DNA of 64,000 nt from Trueperella pecoris (GCF_014926385.1 NZ_CP053291.1:2218685-2282684), one strand, 5' to 3'. Shown: positions 40,791-50,358, numbered from the stretch's first letter. A program made the numbers and translations. Notes: generated by a model from the sequence alone, not told the origin.

Positions 40791-40976
40791 GGCGGCTGGC
40801 GGGGGGCGGCCCGCAGTTGCCCGCACTGCCCGAAGCTACCCGAAGCCGCCCACCACCGGTCCACCCCGCCCGAAACTGCCCTGCCCGCCCCGCCCGCACC
40901 GGCTCGCCGCGGGCTGGGCAGGTGTCGGCGTCGTCTCACATGGGCTGGGGGCTTCGCTTTGGTAGTGATTCGTGTC

Positions 40977-40982
40977 TAGACT
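40977..40982 (+). promoter_or_regulatory. -10 box of the DUF1846-ctpE-like-moaD-moeB operon
   Basis: TAGACT would start transcription near 40988 and leave a leader of about 120 bases before the GTG at 41110. Most genes here are leaderless, so this long leader stands out. Confidence 0.4.
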
Positions 40983-40994
40983 ATGCAAGTTGAA

Positions 40995-41043
40995 GGTCGC
41001 GTAACCCGCGAAACCTTTTCGGCAATAGCCGGGCCATGCGACC
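40995..41043 (+). ncRNA. Candidate structured 5' leader
   Basis: GGTCGC (40995-41000) can pair with GCGACC (41038-41043) to close a junction. Inside are the small hairpin GCG/CGC at 40999-41009 (competing by two bases) and GGC-AATA-GCC at 41021-41030. It matches no riboswitch I recognise. Folding is by eye only. Confidence 0.3.
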
Positions 41044-41109
41044 CAATGCGTGATCCCGCATCCCCGCGCCTCGCTTTGGCGTTGGCGCGAAAGCCGTGAA
41101 GGAGCAGTC

Positions 41110-42711
41110 GTGTCGCAGTTCGATGGCCACGAGAGTCGGATTCCTCATCCCCCAAAGCAGGTGCCCACTCCCAAAGATCAGATTTTCCATCGTTTTCCCT
41201 CTGCCCCCACGGGCTCGATCACTCACCCCGTGGGTTTCGATCGCCAGAAATACATTGATATGCAGTCAGCGCATATTCGTGAGCGTCGCGAGCAGATTGG
41301 CGGCAAGCTTTACCTTGAAATGGGTGGCAAGCTCTTTGATGATCATCATGCTTCCCGCGTCCTGCCCGGTTTCACGCCGGATAACAAGATCGTGATGTTG
41401 GAGCAGCTCAAGGATCAGATTGAGATCCTGGTGTGTGTCAACGCGAAGGACATTGCGCGTCAGAAGAAGCGCGCTGATCTGCAAATCACGTATGAGGAGG
41501 ATGTGCTCCGCCTCGTTGACGTCTTCCGCGAGCGCGGTTTCCTTGTGGAGAACGTGGTGATGACGCAGCTTGAGTCAGATAATCGGCAGGCTCACCTGTT
41601 CTTGGATCGTATGGAGCGCCTGGGTTTGAAGGTGGCCCATCATTACACGATTCCGGGTTACCCGACGAACACGAAGATGATCGTCTCGGACGAGGGCTTC
41701 GGCAAGAATGACTACGTGGAGACGAGCCGTGATCTGATTGTGGTGACGGCGCCGGGTCCGGGGTCGGGCAAGTTGGCCACGTGCCTGTCGCAGGTGTATC
41801 ACGAGTTCAAGCGTGGCATTCCGGCGGGTTATGCGAAGTTTGAGACGTTCCCGATTTGGAATATTCCGCTCGAGCACCCTGTGAACCTGGCCTATGAGGC
41901 CGCAACCGCTGACCTTGATGACAAGAACGTCATTGACCCCTTTCACCTGTCCGCGTATGGCAAGCAGGTCACGTCGTACAACCGCGACGTCGACGTCTTC
42001 CCGCTTCTTCGCACCTTGCTTGAGATGATGATGGGTGAGTCGCCGTATAAGTCCCCCACCGATATGGGCGTGAACATGGCCGGCATGTGTATCCATGATG
42101 ACGACGCCGTCCGGGCCGCCTCGCGTCAGGAGATCGTGCGTCGTTACTACAAGGCGCTCGCGGATGAGGCGGCGAACGATCTGGATCCGGTGCAGTCGGA
42201 TCGTATTGCGCTGATCATGGCCGAGGCTGGGATTACCACCGAGGAGCGCCGCGTGGTGGCGCCGGCGTTGGCCGTCGAGGTGGCCACTGGTGAGCCGGGC
42301 TGTGCGATCGAGCTGCACGACGGCACGATCATCGAGGGCAAGACCTCCCCGCTGCTGGGCTGCTCGGCCGCGATGCTGCTCAACGCGCTCAAGCACCTGG
42401 CCGGCATTGACCCGGAGATTCATCTGCTTTCGCCGGAGTCGATCGAGCCGATCCAGACGCTGAAGACCGCCCACCTTGGTTCGCGCAACCCGCGCCTGCA
42501 CACGGATGAGGTGCTGATTGCGCTGTCGGTGTCGGCGTCGACGTCGGAGTATGCCCGCCGCGCGCTCGAGGAGTTGCGCAACCTGGAGGGGTGCGACGTC
42601 CACACGACGACGATTCTCGGCACTGTCGATGACGGCATCTTCCGTAACCTCGGCATCCTCGTCACCTCTGAGCCACGTTACCAGCGCAAGACTCTCTACA
42701 GGAAGAAGTAA
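41110..42711 (+). CDS. DUF1846 family protein
   Basis: Protein of 533 residues. The family region is [20 protein letters not shown] and [20 protein letters not shown], continuing through [11 protein letters not shown]. Later conserved pieces are [21 protein letters not shown] and [14 protein letters not shown]1846 proteins are large cytosolic proteins of uncertain role; [10 protein letters not shown] resembles a phosphate-binding loop. The GTG at 41110 has AAGGAG five bases upstream. It begins an apparent four-gene operon with the P-type ATPase, moaD and moeB. Confidence 0.9.
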   Translation: MSQFDGHESRIPHPPKQVPTPKDQIFHRFPSAPTGSITHPVGFDRQKYIDMQSAHIRERREQIGGKLYLEMGGKLFDDHHASRVLPGFTPDNKIVMLEQLKDQIEILVCVNAKDIARQKKRADLQITYEEDVLRLVDVFRERGFLVENVVMTQLESDNRQAHLFLDRMERLGLKVAHHYTIPGYPTNTKMIVSDEGFGKNDYVETSRDLIVVTAPGPGSGKLATCLSQVYHEFKRGIPAGYAKFETFPIWNIPLEHPVNLAYEAATADLDDKNVIDPFHLSAYGKQVTSYNRDVDVFPLLRTLLEMMMGESPYKSPTDMGVNMAGMCIHDDDAVRAASRQEIVRRYYKALADEAANDLDPVQSDRIALIMAEAGITTEERRVVAPALAVEVATGEPGCAIELHDGTIIEGKTSPLLGCSAAMLLNALKHLAGIDPEIHLLSPESIEPIQTLKTAHLGSRNPRLHTDEVLIALSVSASTSEYARRALEELRNLEGCDVHTTTILGTVDDGIFRNLGILVTSEPRYQRKTLYRKK

Positions 42712-42713
42712 GT

Positions 42714-45158
42714 ATGTCTTCTCATGACGCCGTCACCCCGGCTTCCGAACCCCGCCCGGCTTCCGAACCCCGCGTCCTCGGCCTGACCTCCGCGGAGGTT
42801 GACCAGCGCCGGGCCGACGGCCGCGCCAACGAGCTTCCCCCACGCACTGGTAAGACGGTGCGTCAGATTGTTGCCCAGAATGTTTTCACGCGGATCAACG
42901 CGATCCTGTCGGTTTTGTTCGTCATGGTGTTGACTACGGGTTCGCTGATCAATGCGGCGTTTGGCCTGCTCATCGTGGTGAACTCGGGCATTGGAATTAT
43001 TCAGGAGTTGCGCGCTAAGCGCACGCTGGAGTCTTTGACGATTGTGGGCGAGGAGCATCCGCGCGTGTGGCGCGACGGCGAGATCGTCGAGGTCACCCAG
43101 GAGGAGCTGGTCCTTGACGACGTCGTGCGCGTGGGGGCCGGAAACCAGATTGTGGTGGACGGCGTCGTGAAGACGTCGGACTACTTGTCGGTGGATGAGT
43201 CGAACTTGACGGGCGAGTCGGACGCGGTGCGTAAGGCGCCGGGGGATGCGATCATGTCGGGCTCGTTCGTGGTCTCGGGTACGGGCGACTATGAGGTGAC
43301 GAAGGTCGGCGCTGATTCGTATGCGGCGAAGCTGGCGGCGGAGGCTTCGCGCTTTTCGCTCGCCCGTTCTGAGCTGCAGGCCGGCATCAACGCGATCCTG
43401 AAGTACATCACGTGGGTGTTGATCCCGGTGGGCCTGCTGACGATTTATTCGCAGGTGCGTGGGGGCGTTCACGACTACCGCTCGGTGGTTCTTGAGATTA
43501 CCGGCGCGTTGGTGCCGATGGTGCCAGAGGGGCTGGTGCTCATTACGTCTACGGCGTTTGCGTTGGGTGTGATTCGCCTGGGCAAGCGCAAGTGCCTGGT
43601 CCAGGAACTGCCGGCGATTGAGGGGCTGGCGCGCGTCGACGTCGTCTGCGCGGACAAGACCGGCACTCTCACCGAGAATACGCTGGAGTTTTCGCAGGTG
43701 GAGCTCGCGGAGGGCGGGCCGGAGTCGATGGAGCGTTGCGAGGAGATCCTCGCCCAGTTAATGGCCACCGACCCCGACCCCAACGCCACCGCCCGCGCCA
43801 TCCTCGACCGCTTCCCGCTCACTGGCCCGGCTTGGGAGGTGGGTACGCGTGCGCCATTCACGTCTGCTACCAAGTGGTCGGGTGCCACCTTTGTTCACGA
43901 CGCCGTCGCCACCAGTTATGTCATGGGTGCGCCCGACGTTTTGGGTGGGGAGCATCCGAGTGCGGCGCGCGCCGAGGAGATCGGCGCGACGGGTCGCCGT
44001 GTCATCATGTTGGGTCACGCGGCGGAGGCGGTGGACGCAACTGGCGCGCCCGGCGTCGTGACCCCGCTGGCGCTTGTGGTGTTTGAGCAGAAGATCCGCC
44101 CGGATGCCCAGGCGACGATGGACTACTTCGCCCAGCAGGGCGTTGAGGTCAAGGTGATTTCGGGTGATAATGCGGCGTCGGTGGGTGCGGTGACCGAGCG
44201 CCTTGGGGTGGATCAGGGCACGCCTGTTGATGCCCGCCACATTGAGGATGCCGCCTTTGCCGAGACGATCGAAAACAACCGGGTCTTCGGGCGTGTGCGT
44301 CCCGACCAGAAGCAGGCCATGGTCAAGGCCTTGCAAGGCGGCGGGCACACCGTGGCGATGACGGGCGACGGCGTCAACGACGTGCTCGCCCTCAAGGACG
44401 CCGACATCGGTGTGGCGATGGGGTCTGGCTCGGCTGCTACTCGTGCGGTGGCCAAGATCGTGTTGCTTGATAACCGTTTTGCGACCCTGCCGCATGTTGT
44501 GGCTGAGGGGCGCCGCGTAATCGGCAACATCGAGCGCGTGGCTAATCTGTTCCTCACGAAGACGATTTATTCCGCGATGCTTGCGATCCTTGTGATTCTT
44601 GCGGCGGTGCCCTTCCCCTTCATGCCGATCCATGTGACGATCACGGGCTGGTTCACCATCGGCATTCCTGCCTTCTTCCTCGCCCTACCGCCGAATAGCA
44701 ACCGGGCGCGGCCAAACTTCGTGCGGCGCGTGCTGAGGTTTGCGGTGCCAGCGGGCGTGATCGTGGGGGCGTCGTCGTTCGTGACGTACATGATGGTCTC
44801 CGGCTGGAACGTTCCGGCTCAGCATGTTGCGCAGTCGACGGCGGCGTTGGTCGCCCTCATTATCCCCTCCTCGTGGGTGCTGGCGTGCATCGCGCGCCCG
44901 CTCTCGCCGTGGAAACTCTTGCTGGTGGTGCTGCCGCTGATCGGGTACGGCGTGATCTTTACCTGGGAGGTGACGCAGCGGATCTTCATGCTGGACTCGT
45001 CGAATGCGGCGATGATGTGGCAGGCCGTGCTGATCGGTGCACTGGCAGCGGCGCTGATCGAGGCCCTATGGTGGGTCGTCCGGGCTGGCTCCGCCGACCC
45101 AACCCCGCTGTGGAAGCCCGAACCATTCATTGACCCCAAGGAGAAAGAGACCGCATGA
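42714..45158 (+). CDS. Cation-transporting P-type ATPase, CtpE-like
   Basis: Protein of 814 residues. Diagnostic motifs: LTGES (actuator), MVPEGL (membrane helix 4), the phosphorylated Asp in CADKTGTLTEN, KVISGDN and the hinge MTGDGVNDVLALKDADIGVAMG. About ten membrane helices are present. The arrangement resembles actinobacterial CtpE, reported as a Ca2+ transporter, so Ca2+ is the best guess. It starts three bases after the DUF1846 stop and overlaps moaD by ATGA at its end. Confidence 0.9.
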   Translation: MSSHDAVTPASEPRPASEPRVLGLTSAEVDQRRADGRANELPPRTGKTVRQIVAQNVFTRINAILSVLFVMVLTTGSLINAAFGLLIVVNSGIGIIQELRAKRTLESLTIVGEEHPRVWRDGEIVEVTQEELVLDDVVRVGAGNQIVVDGVVKTSDYLSVDESNLTGESDAVRKAPGDAIMSGSFVVSGTGDYEVTKVGADSYAAKLAAEASRFSLARSELQAGINAILKYITWVLIPVGLLTIYSQVRGGVHDYRSVVLEITGALVPMVPEGLVLITSTAFALGVIRLGKRKCLVQELPAIEGLARVDVVCADKTGTLTENTLEFSQVELAEGGPESMERCEEILAQLMATDPDPNATARAILDRFPLTGPAWEVGTRAPFTSATKWSGATFVHDAVATSYVMGAPDVLGGEHPSAARAEEIGATGRRVIMLGHAAEAVDATGAPGVVTPLALVVFEQKIRPDAQATMDYFAQQGVEVKVISGDNAASVGAVTERLGVDQGTPVDARHIEDAAFAETIENNRVFGRVRPDQKQAMVKALQGGGHTVAMTGDGVNDVLALKDADIGVAMGSGSAATRAVAKIVLLDNRFATLPHVVAEGRRVIGNIERVANLFLTKTIYSAMLAILVILAAVPFPFMPIHVTITGWFTIGIPAFFLALPPNSNRARPNFVRRVLRFAVPAGVIVGASSFVTYMMVSGWNVPAQHVAQSTAALVALIIPSSWVLACIARPLSPWKLLLVVLPLIGYGVIFTWEVTQRIFMLDSSNAAMMWQAVLIGALAAALIEALWWVVRAGSADPTPLWKPEPFIDPKEKETA

Positions 45159-45478
45159 TCTCTCTTCGTTTCTTTGCCGCCGCGGCGGACGCTGCCGGCA
45201 CTGACACCGCCACCTTTGACCTGCCCGCCGGCTCCACCCTCGACGACCTCGTCGCGCTCATCGTCTCGTCCCACGTCGCGGCAGAAGGTGGGACGACGCC
45301 GTCGGCGCCGGGTGCTGCGGGTGCCGCGGGTGTTGTGGCGCCGGGTGTGCCGGGCGAACGTCTCGCCCACGTGCTGGGGCTGTGCTCGTTCCTCGTCAAT
45401 GGCAAGCATGCTGAGCGGTCGGACGTCGTGCCGGAGGGTGCCGCCGTCGACGTCCTTCCGCCGTTCGCGGGAGGGTGA
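45155..45478 (+). CDS. moaD: MoaD/ThiS-family sulfur carrier
   Basis: Ubiquitin-like protein of 107 residues. It ends in LPPFAGG; the terminal Gly-Gly is adenylated and thiocarboxylated to carry sulfur to molybdopterin. The fold begins ISLRFFAAAADAAGTD. An Ala/Gly/Pro-rich insert of about 20 residues (near 48-67) enlarges the usual ~80-residue MoaD. The start overlaps the ATPase stop and moeB follows two bases after its stop, so MoaD and its activating enzyme are co-expressed. Confidence 0.9.
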   Translation: MISLRFFAAAADAAGTDTATFDLPAGSTLDDLVALIVSSHVAAEGGTTPSAPGAAGAAGVVAPGVPGERLAHVLGLCSFLVNGKHAERSDVVPEGAAVDVLPPFAGG

Positions 45479-45479
45479 G

Positions 45480-46280
45480 ATGACCGGCGCGATTGCCCCG
45501 CTCGTGGAGCCGGGCCCGGAGCTGACGCCGGCTCAGCGCGAGCGTTTTGCCCGCCACATCACGCGGGTGGAGATCGGCGAGCTAGGCCAGCGCCGCCTGC
45601 TCGGCGCGCGGGTGCTGATGGTGGGTGCGGGTGGCCTGGGGTCGCCGGCGTTGTTGTACTTGGCGGCGGCCGGCGTCGGGACGATTGGTATCGTCGATTC
45701 GGACCGCGTGGATCTGACGAATCTGCAGCGCCAGGTCATCCACTCGACGGCCGCAGTTGGCGAGTTGAAGGCCGAGTCGGCGGCACGGCGGCTGAAGGAG
45801 CTCCACCCGGAGCTCGAGGTGGTGATCGTGCCCGAGCGCCTGACCGCCACGAACGTTGACCGCATTTTCGCTGGTTGGGACCTTGTTGTGGACGGTACGG
45901 ACAACCTGCCGACGCGCTACCTCATCTCCGACGCCGTCACCCGGCTGGGCATCCCCCAGGTGTGGGGAGCGCTGCTGGGGTGGCAGGCGCAGGTGTCGGT
46001 GTTTTGGTCGGGGCCGCGCGCGGTGGCGGCGGGTTTCCCGGCACCCAACGGGCTGAGTCTGCGCGATCTGTTCCCGGTCGAGCCGCCGGATGGTTCGTTG
46101 CCCACCGCCGTTGAGGTGGGCCTGATGGGCGCAGTTCCCGGCCAGGCCGGCGCAATCATGGCGGCGGAGGCGATCAAGTTCATCACGGGTTCGGGCACGC
46201 CACTGGTAGGGCGAGTCATGTTCATCGACGTTTTGGCTGGTCGCACCCGCGAAATCCCGTTCGCGCCGCGGGGTAGCTGA
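45480..46280 (+). CDS. moeB: MoeB/ThiF-family adenylyltransferase
   Basis: E1-like enzyme of 266 residues. It adenylates the MoaD C-terminus. The ATP-binding motif is LMVGAGGLGSPALLYLAAAGVG, followed by DSDRVDLTNLQRQVIH and VVDGTDNLPTRYLISDA. It has no rhodanese domain. No cysteine is present: the usual zinc-binding CxxC pairs are absent, with LRDLFP and PTAVEVG where family members normally have Cys. The ATG at 45480 has GGAGGG five bases upstream. Confidence 0.9.
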   Translation: MTGAIAPLVEPGPELTPAQRERFARHITRVEIGELGQRRLLGARVLMVGAGGLGSPALLYLAAAGVGTIGIVDSDRVDLTNLQRQVIHSTAAVGELKAESAARRLKELHPELEVVIVPERLTATNVDRIFAGWDLVVDGTDNLPTRYLISDAVTRLGIPQVWGALLGWQAQVSVFWSGPRAVAAGFPAPNGLSLRDLFPVEPPDGSLPTAVEVGLMGAVPGQAGAIMAAEAIKFITGSGTPLVGRVMFIDVLAGRTREIPFAPRGS

Positions 46281-46756
46281 GGCTCCGGGGCTGTCGGTGG
46301 CTGGTGGCTAGTGGCGCTCGTCCGGCGCTACCGGGTGTCCGCGGCTCCTTCCCTGGTGTTGACGCTCCGGCTCCTGCCTTGGTGTTGATGCTCCGGCTCC
46401 TGCCCTGATGGCGCCGAAATGCCCCGGCCATTGTTCGCCGCCGCAGCTCGAAGTTGCCGCTATTAGCTTGAAAGCGCTGCGGGAGCATCAAGTTTCGGTG
46501 GCCTGACGGAATTAAGCCGTAACGAGATGCTTGGGTGGTGGTTTCGAGGTGCGGGGAGGGTTTGGTGCTTCCGCGGCGGCCTAAAACCGGCCGGAGTGGG
46601 CCCCACCAGCCCAAACTGGCCCGAGTCCGCACACCCGCCTAGGCGAAGCCAGCCCAAACCGGCCCGAGTCTTGGCACCGAGCCCGCGTGCCCGCCCGGGC
46701 CCACCAGCCCGAGCACGGCCGGGCCCAGCGCGCACGGAACCACGCCCAAGCCGCCC
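46281..46756. other. Intergenic region without a recognisable gene
   Basis: It contains an imperfect 26-bp tandem duplication (GTGTTGACGCTCCGGCTCCTG and a second copy about 46357-46410) and GC-rich low-complexity sequence. No gene was supported. Confidence 0.4.
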
Positions 46757-47106
46757 CTAGTCGGCCACCGAGAAGTCGCGCGCCAGCTCCATCGCCCGCT
46801 CCGCGTCGAGCGCCGCGAGGTGGGGCAGCGGATTCAGGCCCGTGACCTCGACGAAGTCAGTCAGCATCCGCCTCGCCGTCGCGCGCAGTTCGGCGGGATC
46901 GCACGGCTTGGCGATGTAGTGGTCGAGGTCGGAGTCGTTGACGGCGCGAATGGTGTCGGCAAGGTCGGCCTGTTCGGCCATCGCTTCGGCGGCGTTGGTG
47001 ATGAGGTTGGTCCAGACTTGGGAGAGCTGGCCGGGGTAGCAGGTGATCGGCGGTAGGGAGTGGTAGTCGCGTTCAACTTTGATGTTGAGGATTTTGTGTG
47101 AGACGA
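46757..47106 (-). pseudogene. Remnant of a sensor kinase fused to a receiver fragment
   Basis: The minus strand encodes a histidine-kinase N-box (QLSQVWTNLITNAAEAM) that passes directly into the end of a receiver-like domain (AVNDSDLDHYIAKPCDPAEL). The kinase lacks its dimerisation and ATP lid parts and the receiver lacks its acidic pocket, so this is an internal deletion product. No usable start is seen. Confidence 0.6.
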
Positions 47107-47410
47107 GCCGGAGACTAGCCAGAGGACGGGCCAGTCGAGGGCTTTGATGTCGGCCCCGCCCTTGACCTTCAGGCACAGGAGGGTGCCGACGGGAGTTCCG
47201 ATGCCGCCCACGTTTGCTGCCAGCGGGATGACGAGCAGGAAGATGGCCAGCGTGCGTTCGCCCGGGGGTGCCAGGTTTGGGATGTCCACGACGAGGGGGA
47301 ATGTGAAGGCGAGTGCTCCTACGATGAGCCCGATCTTTTCCTTCAGGCCCAGGGGCGTGCGGCGCTGGGTGCGGGCTGTGCCGGGGTAGGGCGGACGTCG
47401 TCAGTCATGA
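47107..47410 (-). pseudogene. Remnant of a second DASS/SLC13 transporter
   Basis: One minus-strand frame reads LKEKIGLIVGALAF, ERTLAIFLLVIPLAANVGG and IGTPVGTLL, then jumps to ADIKALDWPVLWLVSG. These are pieces of an anion transporter in the right order with internal parts missing. It merges in a different frame into the kinase remnant at about 47106. Confidence 0.65.
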
Positions 47411-48234
47411 GGCCGTGTTAATGTCTGCCGGGTCACAGCGGGTGGGATAGGAGCAAGAAGTGGCGTGTTTTTCCCAGGTAATTCCCAGACTCAATCAATG
47501 GATATCCAAGGGTGGATTGCGATACTTGATTCATCGCAAGGAGATCCTCTCCAAGGTTTCCCTTTCGTGTGTGTGATGCTGAATATAACGTGACATGCAG
47601 GCTGGTGAAGGAATTTGTGCAGCCTTCCCCGTGAAGCCGGTGTGTCTGCCCGGAGGCGGGCCGCCTATTGCGTGGATGGCGGCCCGCCTCTTTAATGCGC
47701 TGGCAGGCACGGAATCGGGGAATGGAGGCGCGCTGTCGGAAACCTGCCATGCTCAGCAAGCCCGATGCGATGCCGTCCGGCCCGCTCGGATGAGCGGTGA
47801 TTTGTGAACGAAAGTCTCGGCTTCCGTCTCAAAATGAGGACGTTCTGACGCACCGGAATTTCTGCAAAAATGTGAAAACGCTTTCATTTGTCTGAATGTC
47901 GCCACTTTGCGAATGGAATTGTTTTCAGTTGTCAGACGAATTTTCCCCTGTTTGATGGCCTCTTTTTGGTTATGCGACTGCGGGTGCAGGCTCTTTGATT
48001 TTTCGATGTCAGTACTCTGCGTCCGAGGAGTGTTTGTCGGAATTTTCGGAGGGCTTATGGATACGCTTCTGTTGCCTGGCGAGGTGTGCCTAATTAAACC
48101 GACGATTTAGTGGTTAAGTATTCAACGAATAAATATGCACCCGTCTTAATTGGTGGGCCTGGTGCGTAACGCCGGGTATGTGTGTATTTGTTGCAGGGTT
48201 GATATGGCGCGTTTTCCTTATGTGTATTGATGTC
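47411..48234. other. Gene-free AT-richer region upstream of the pilus operon
   Basis: No credible gene. It holds a strong hairpin at 47655-47688 and, from about 47820 on, base composition lower in GC than its surroundings. This could be the remains of a pilus regulator or a long regulatory region. Confidence 0.45.
47655..47688 (+). terminator. Terminator-like hairpin
   Basis: Perfect 11-bp stem GGCGGGCCGCC with a 12-base loop, followed by TCTTT. Confidence 0.45.
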
Positions 48235-48240
48235 TATAAT
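48235..48240 (+). promoter_or_regulatory. -10 box of the pilus operon
   Basis: A consensus TATAAT, with TTTTCC 17 bases upstream as a weak -35. Transcription would start near 48247. Confidence 0.6.
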
Positions 48241-48246
48241 TCCAAC

Positions 48247-48273
48247 TGTGCAGAGGTCCATGACCCCTGCACA
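48247..48273 (+). promoter_or_regulatory. 5'-terminal hairpin of the pilus mRNA
   Basis: TGTGCAG pairs with CTGCACA, with an inner GGTC/GACC stem around CAT. It begins exactly where transcription is expected to start, so it would cap the 5' end of the mRNA and could stabilise it. Confidence 0.5.
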
Positions 48274-48335
48274 ACCTTTGTCTAATTGGGCCGAAGAATT
48301 TTATTCGAGCGTGCCTAATACAAATAAGGAGAACA

Positions 48336-50162
48336 ATGTTTACTCATATTCGTAAGGCGGCGGTGGCACTCGTTGCTGCGGGCACGCTGATGCTGGGCGG
48401 CGTTGGTGCTGCTTATGCTGAGCCAGGCAGTCAGCCGGCTTCGATCGTTGATGGCAAGAAGACCGGTAATATCCACCTCGTCAAGTACGATGACGCAGGC
48501 AAGGCTGGTGCGAAGGCCAACGGTACGAAGGGCCAGGACCTCGGTGGCCGCACGCAGAAGATTGACGGCATCGAGTTCACGCTGACCCCGATCACTGCGA
48601 CTCCGAAGGTCAAGGATGTCAAAGCCGCAATGGGCGACAATGCTTCGATCAAGGAGCTTGGCGAACTGACCGCAGCCGAGGTTGTCAAGGCGCGTAACGA
48701 ATCTACCGAGGATTGGGCTTTCGGTGAAACGAAGGTAGCGAAGACCGGAGACAAGGGAAGCGGTAACAACTTTGCTGAGGGCTCCATTGATTGGAAGGGC
48801 CTGCCGCTTGGTGTCTACCTCCTCGAGGAAACGAACTCGACGGCTAAGGACGGTAAGACGTACACGGGTGCTCCGGCGTCGCTGATCTACCTCCCGACCA
48901 CGAATCCGGAGGACGGGTCGAGCTGGATCACGGATGAGGATGGTAACTACGCCGTTTGGGTTTACCCGAAGAACTCGGTGAACGAGAACAAGAAGATGGT
49001 CGAGGACGCCAATAAGAAGGTCGGTGAAACCATCAAGTACACGATCTCGGCTTCGGTTCCGGCTGTTGAAAAGCTCGACCAGAAGTTCGAAGATCGCGAA
49101 TGGAACCTGAACGACTTCGTTTTCTACGATAACCTCGACGAGAGGCTCGAGCTGCTCACTACGGACTCGGTGAAGGTCTACTACGGTACCGATGAGGCCG
49201 ACATGAACAATAACACGCCGCTTAAGAAGGCCGCTGATTTTGTTGCTTCCCGCTACGCAGGTGAAAAGAAGGTCGAGGACAACGCTGCGGGTTCGAAGCT
49301 TGTTGTTGCTCTGACCCCTGACGGCCTCGACAGTGTGGCAGCAGCCAAGGCTGAGACCGCTGACACCAAGGTGTTCCTCGTGTTCGAGCCGACCGTCAAG
49401 GCATCCGGCATCACCCCTAACAAGGCTACCGTGTACAAGAACAAGGGCGCCGGCAAGGGCGACGTGGATCCGAACAACCCGGGCCCGAACCCGAAGGACC
49501 CGAAGAAGGGCCAGGATACCAACGTAGTTGTTTCCGCATGGGGCAAGATCGAGATCACCAAGACGAAGGAAGACGGCAAGACGGGCCTTGAGGGCGCTGA
49601 GTTCCAGGTCTACGGTGTGAAGCAGGACGGCTCGCGGGAGCTTATCGTCATTAACAATGTCGGCACCGATGAAAACCCGTTCAAGTCGGGCGAGCACGGC
49701 AAGCTTGTCATCGACGGCCTGCAGGCCAATAACCTCGCTGATTTCAAGGATGTTGCTCAAGTTGAGTCCGCCTACGTCTCGTACGTGCTCGTTGAGACCA
49801 AGGCCCCGGACGGCTACGAGCTCAACCACGCGGAAATCCCGTTCAAGATCAACGTCAAGAACGTTGACGTCGTGAAGACCGAGTCCAGCTGGACGATGGA
49901 TGAGAGCGGCGTCGTGACGGTCAACCCGGACAACGTGACCAAGTTCACGGTTGCGCTCGACGAGACGAAGCAGGCCGCCTCCCCTGAGGATTCGCTGGCC
50001 GGCGACAAGGATCTTGTGGTTGCGACCACCGTCGTCAACATCCCGGTCAAGCCGAAGCTGCCGATGACCGGTGGCGCCGGCGTCGCGCTCTTCGGAATCC
50101 TCGGCCTTGCCATCATCGGCGGAGGTGTTTACGCAGCTAAGCGCAACACCAAGAAGGCCTAA
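48336..50162 (+). CDS. Major (backbone) pilin, SpaA/FimP type
   Basis: Secreted protein of 608 residues. A signal peptide (core VALVAAGTLMLGGVGAAYA, cleavage after AYA near residue 28) leads to Ig-like isopeptide domains. The pilin motif WVYPK has its linking Lys at 212. The E-box YVLVETKAPDGYEL lies near residue 485. The sorting signal is LPMTG at 575-579, then a hydrophobic helix and KRNTKKA. The sortase below would join LPMT of one subunit to K212 of the next. A strong AAGGAG site precedes the ATG. Three hairpins separate it from srtC, as expected for a highly expressed first gene. Confidence 0.95.
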   Translation: MFTHIRKAAVALVAAGTLMLGGVGAAYAEPGSQPASIVDGKKTGNIHLVKYDDAGKAGAKANGTKGQDLGGRTQKIDGIEFTLTPITATPKVKDVKAAMGDNASIKELGELTAAEVVKARNESTEDWAFGETKVAKTGDKGSGNNFAEGSIDWKGLPLGVYLLEETNSTAKDGKTYTGAPASLIYLPTTNPEDGSSWITDEDGNYAVWVYPKNSVNENKKMVEDANKKVGETIKYTISASVPAVEKLDQKFEDREWNLNDFVFYDNLDERLELLTTDSVKVYYGTDEADMNNNTPLKKAADFVASRYAGEKKVEDNAAGSKLVVALTPDGLDSVAAAKAETADTKVFLVFEPTVKASGITPNKATVYKNKGAGKGDVDPNNPGPNPKDPKKGQDTNVVVSAWGKIEITKTKEDGKTGLEGAEFQVYGVKQDGSRELIVINNVGTDENPFKSGEHGKLVIDGLQANNLADFKDVAQVESAYVSYVLVETKAPDGYELNHAEIPFKINVKNVDVVKTESSWTMDESGVVTVNPDNVTKFTVALDETKQAASPEDSLAGDKDLVVATTVVNIPVKPKLPMTGGAGVALFGILGLAIIGGGVYAAKRNTKKA

Positions 50163-50188
50163 GTTCGCGAAGTCGGACGCAGGTTACG

Positions 50189-50299
50189 TGCCCGCTAGCG
50201 GGCAGTAGCACGCACACGAATTCAACGAAGCCTAAATATTAGGCAAAGGTGTGGGTGCCTCGGGGTTCGATATCCGAGCAATCGGCCGAACCCCGAGGC
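50189..50299 (+). promoter_or_regulatory. Three hairpins between major pilin and sortase genes
   Basis: TGCCCGC/GCGGGCA (50189-50204, loop 2), GCCTAA/TTAGGC (50230-50244, loop 3) and a 13-bp stem GCCTCGGGGTTCG (50257-50299, loop 17). None has a T-tract. They could partly terminate transcription or protect the pilin mRNA 3' end, lowering expression of the downstream genes. Confidence 0.55.
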
Positions 50300-50358
50300 G
50301 GCCCGCTCCACGAGCCGGGCCAGCCGCCCGGCACGAGTTACTACTGGAGAAGCCTTTA

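Noticed and set aside
46757..47176. A functional 139-residue signalling protein
   Set aside because: It joins incomplete kinase and receiver parts and runs into a transporter remnant in another frame.
47907..48110. A 67-residue Cys-rich peptide upstream of the pilus operon
   Set aside because: No ribosome site or family, and it lies in AT-richer non-coding sequence.
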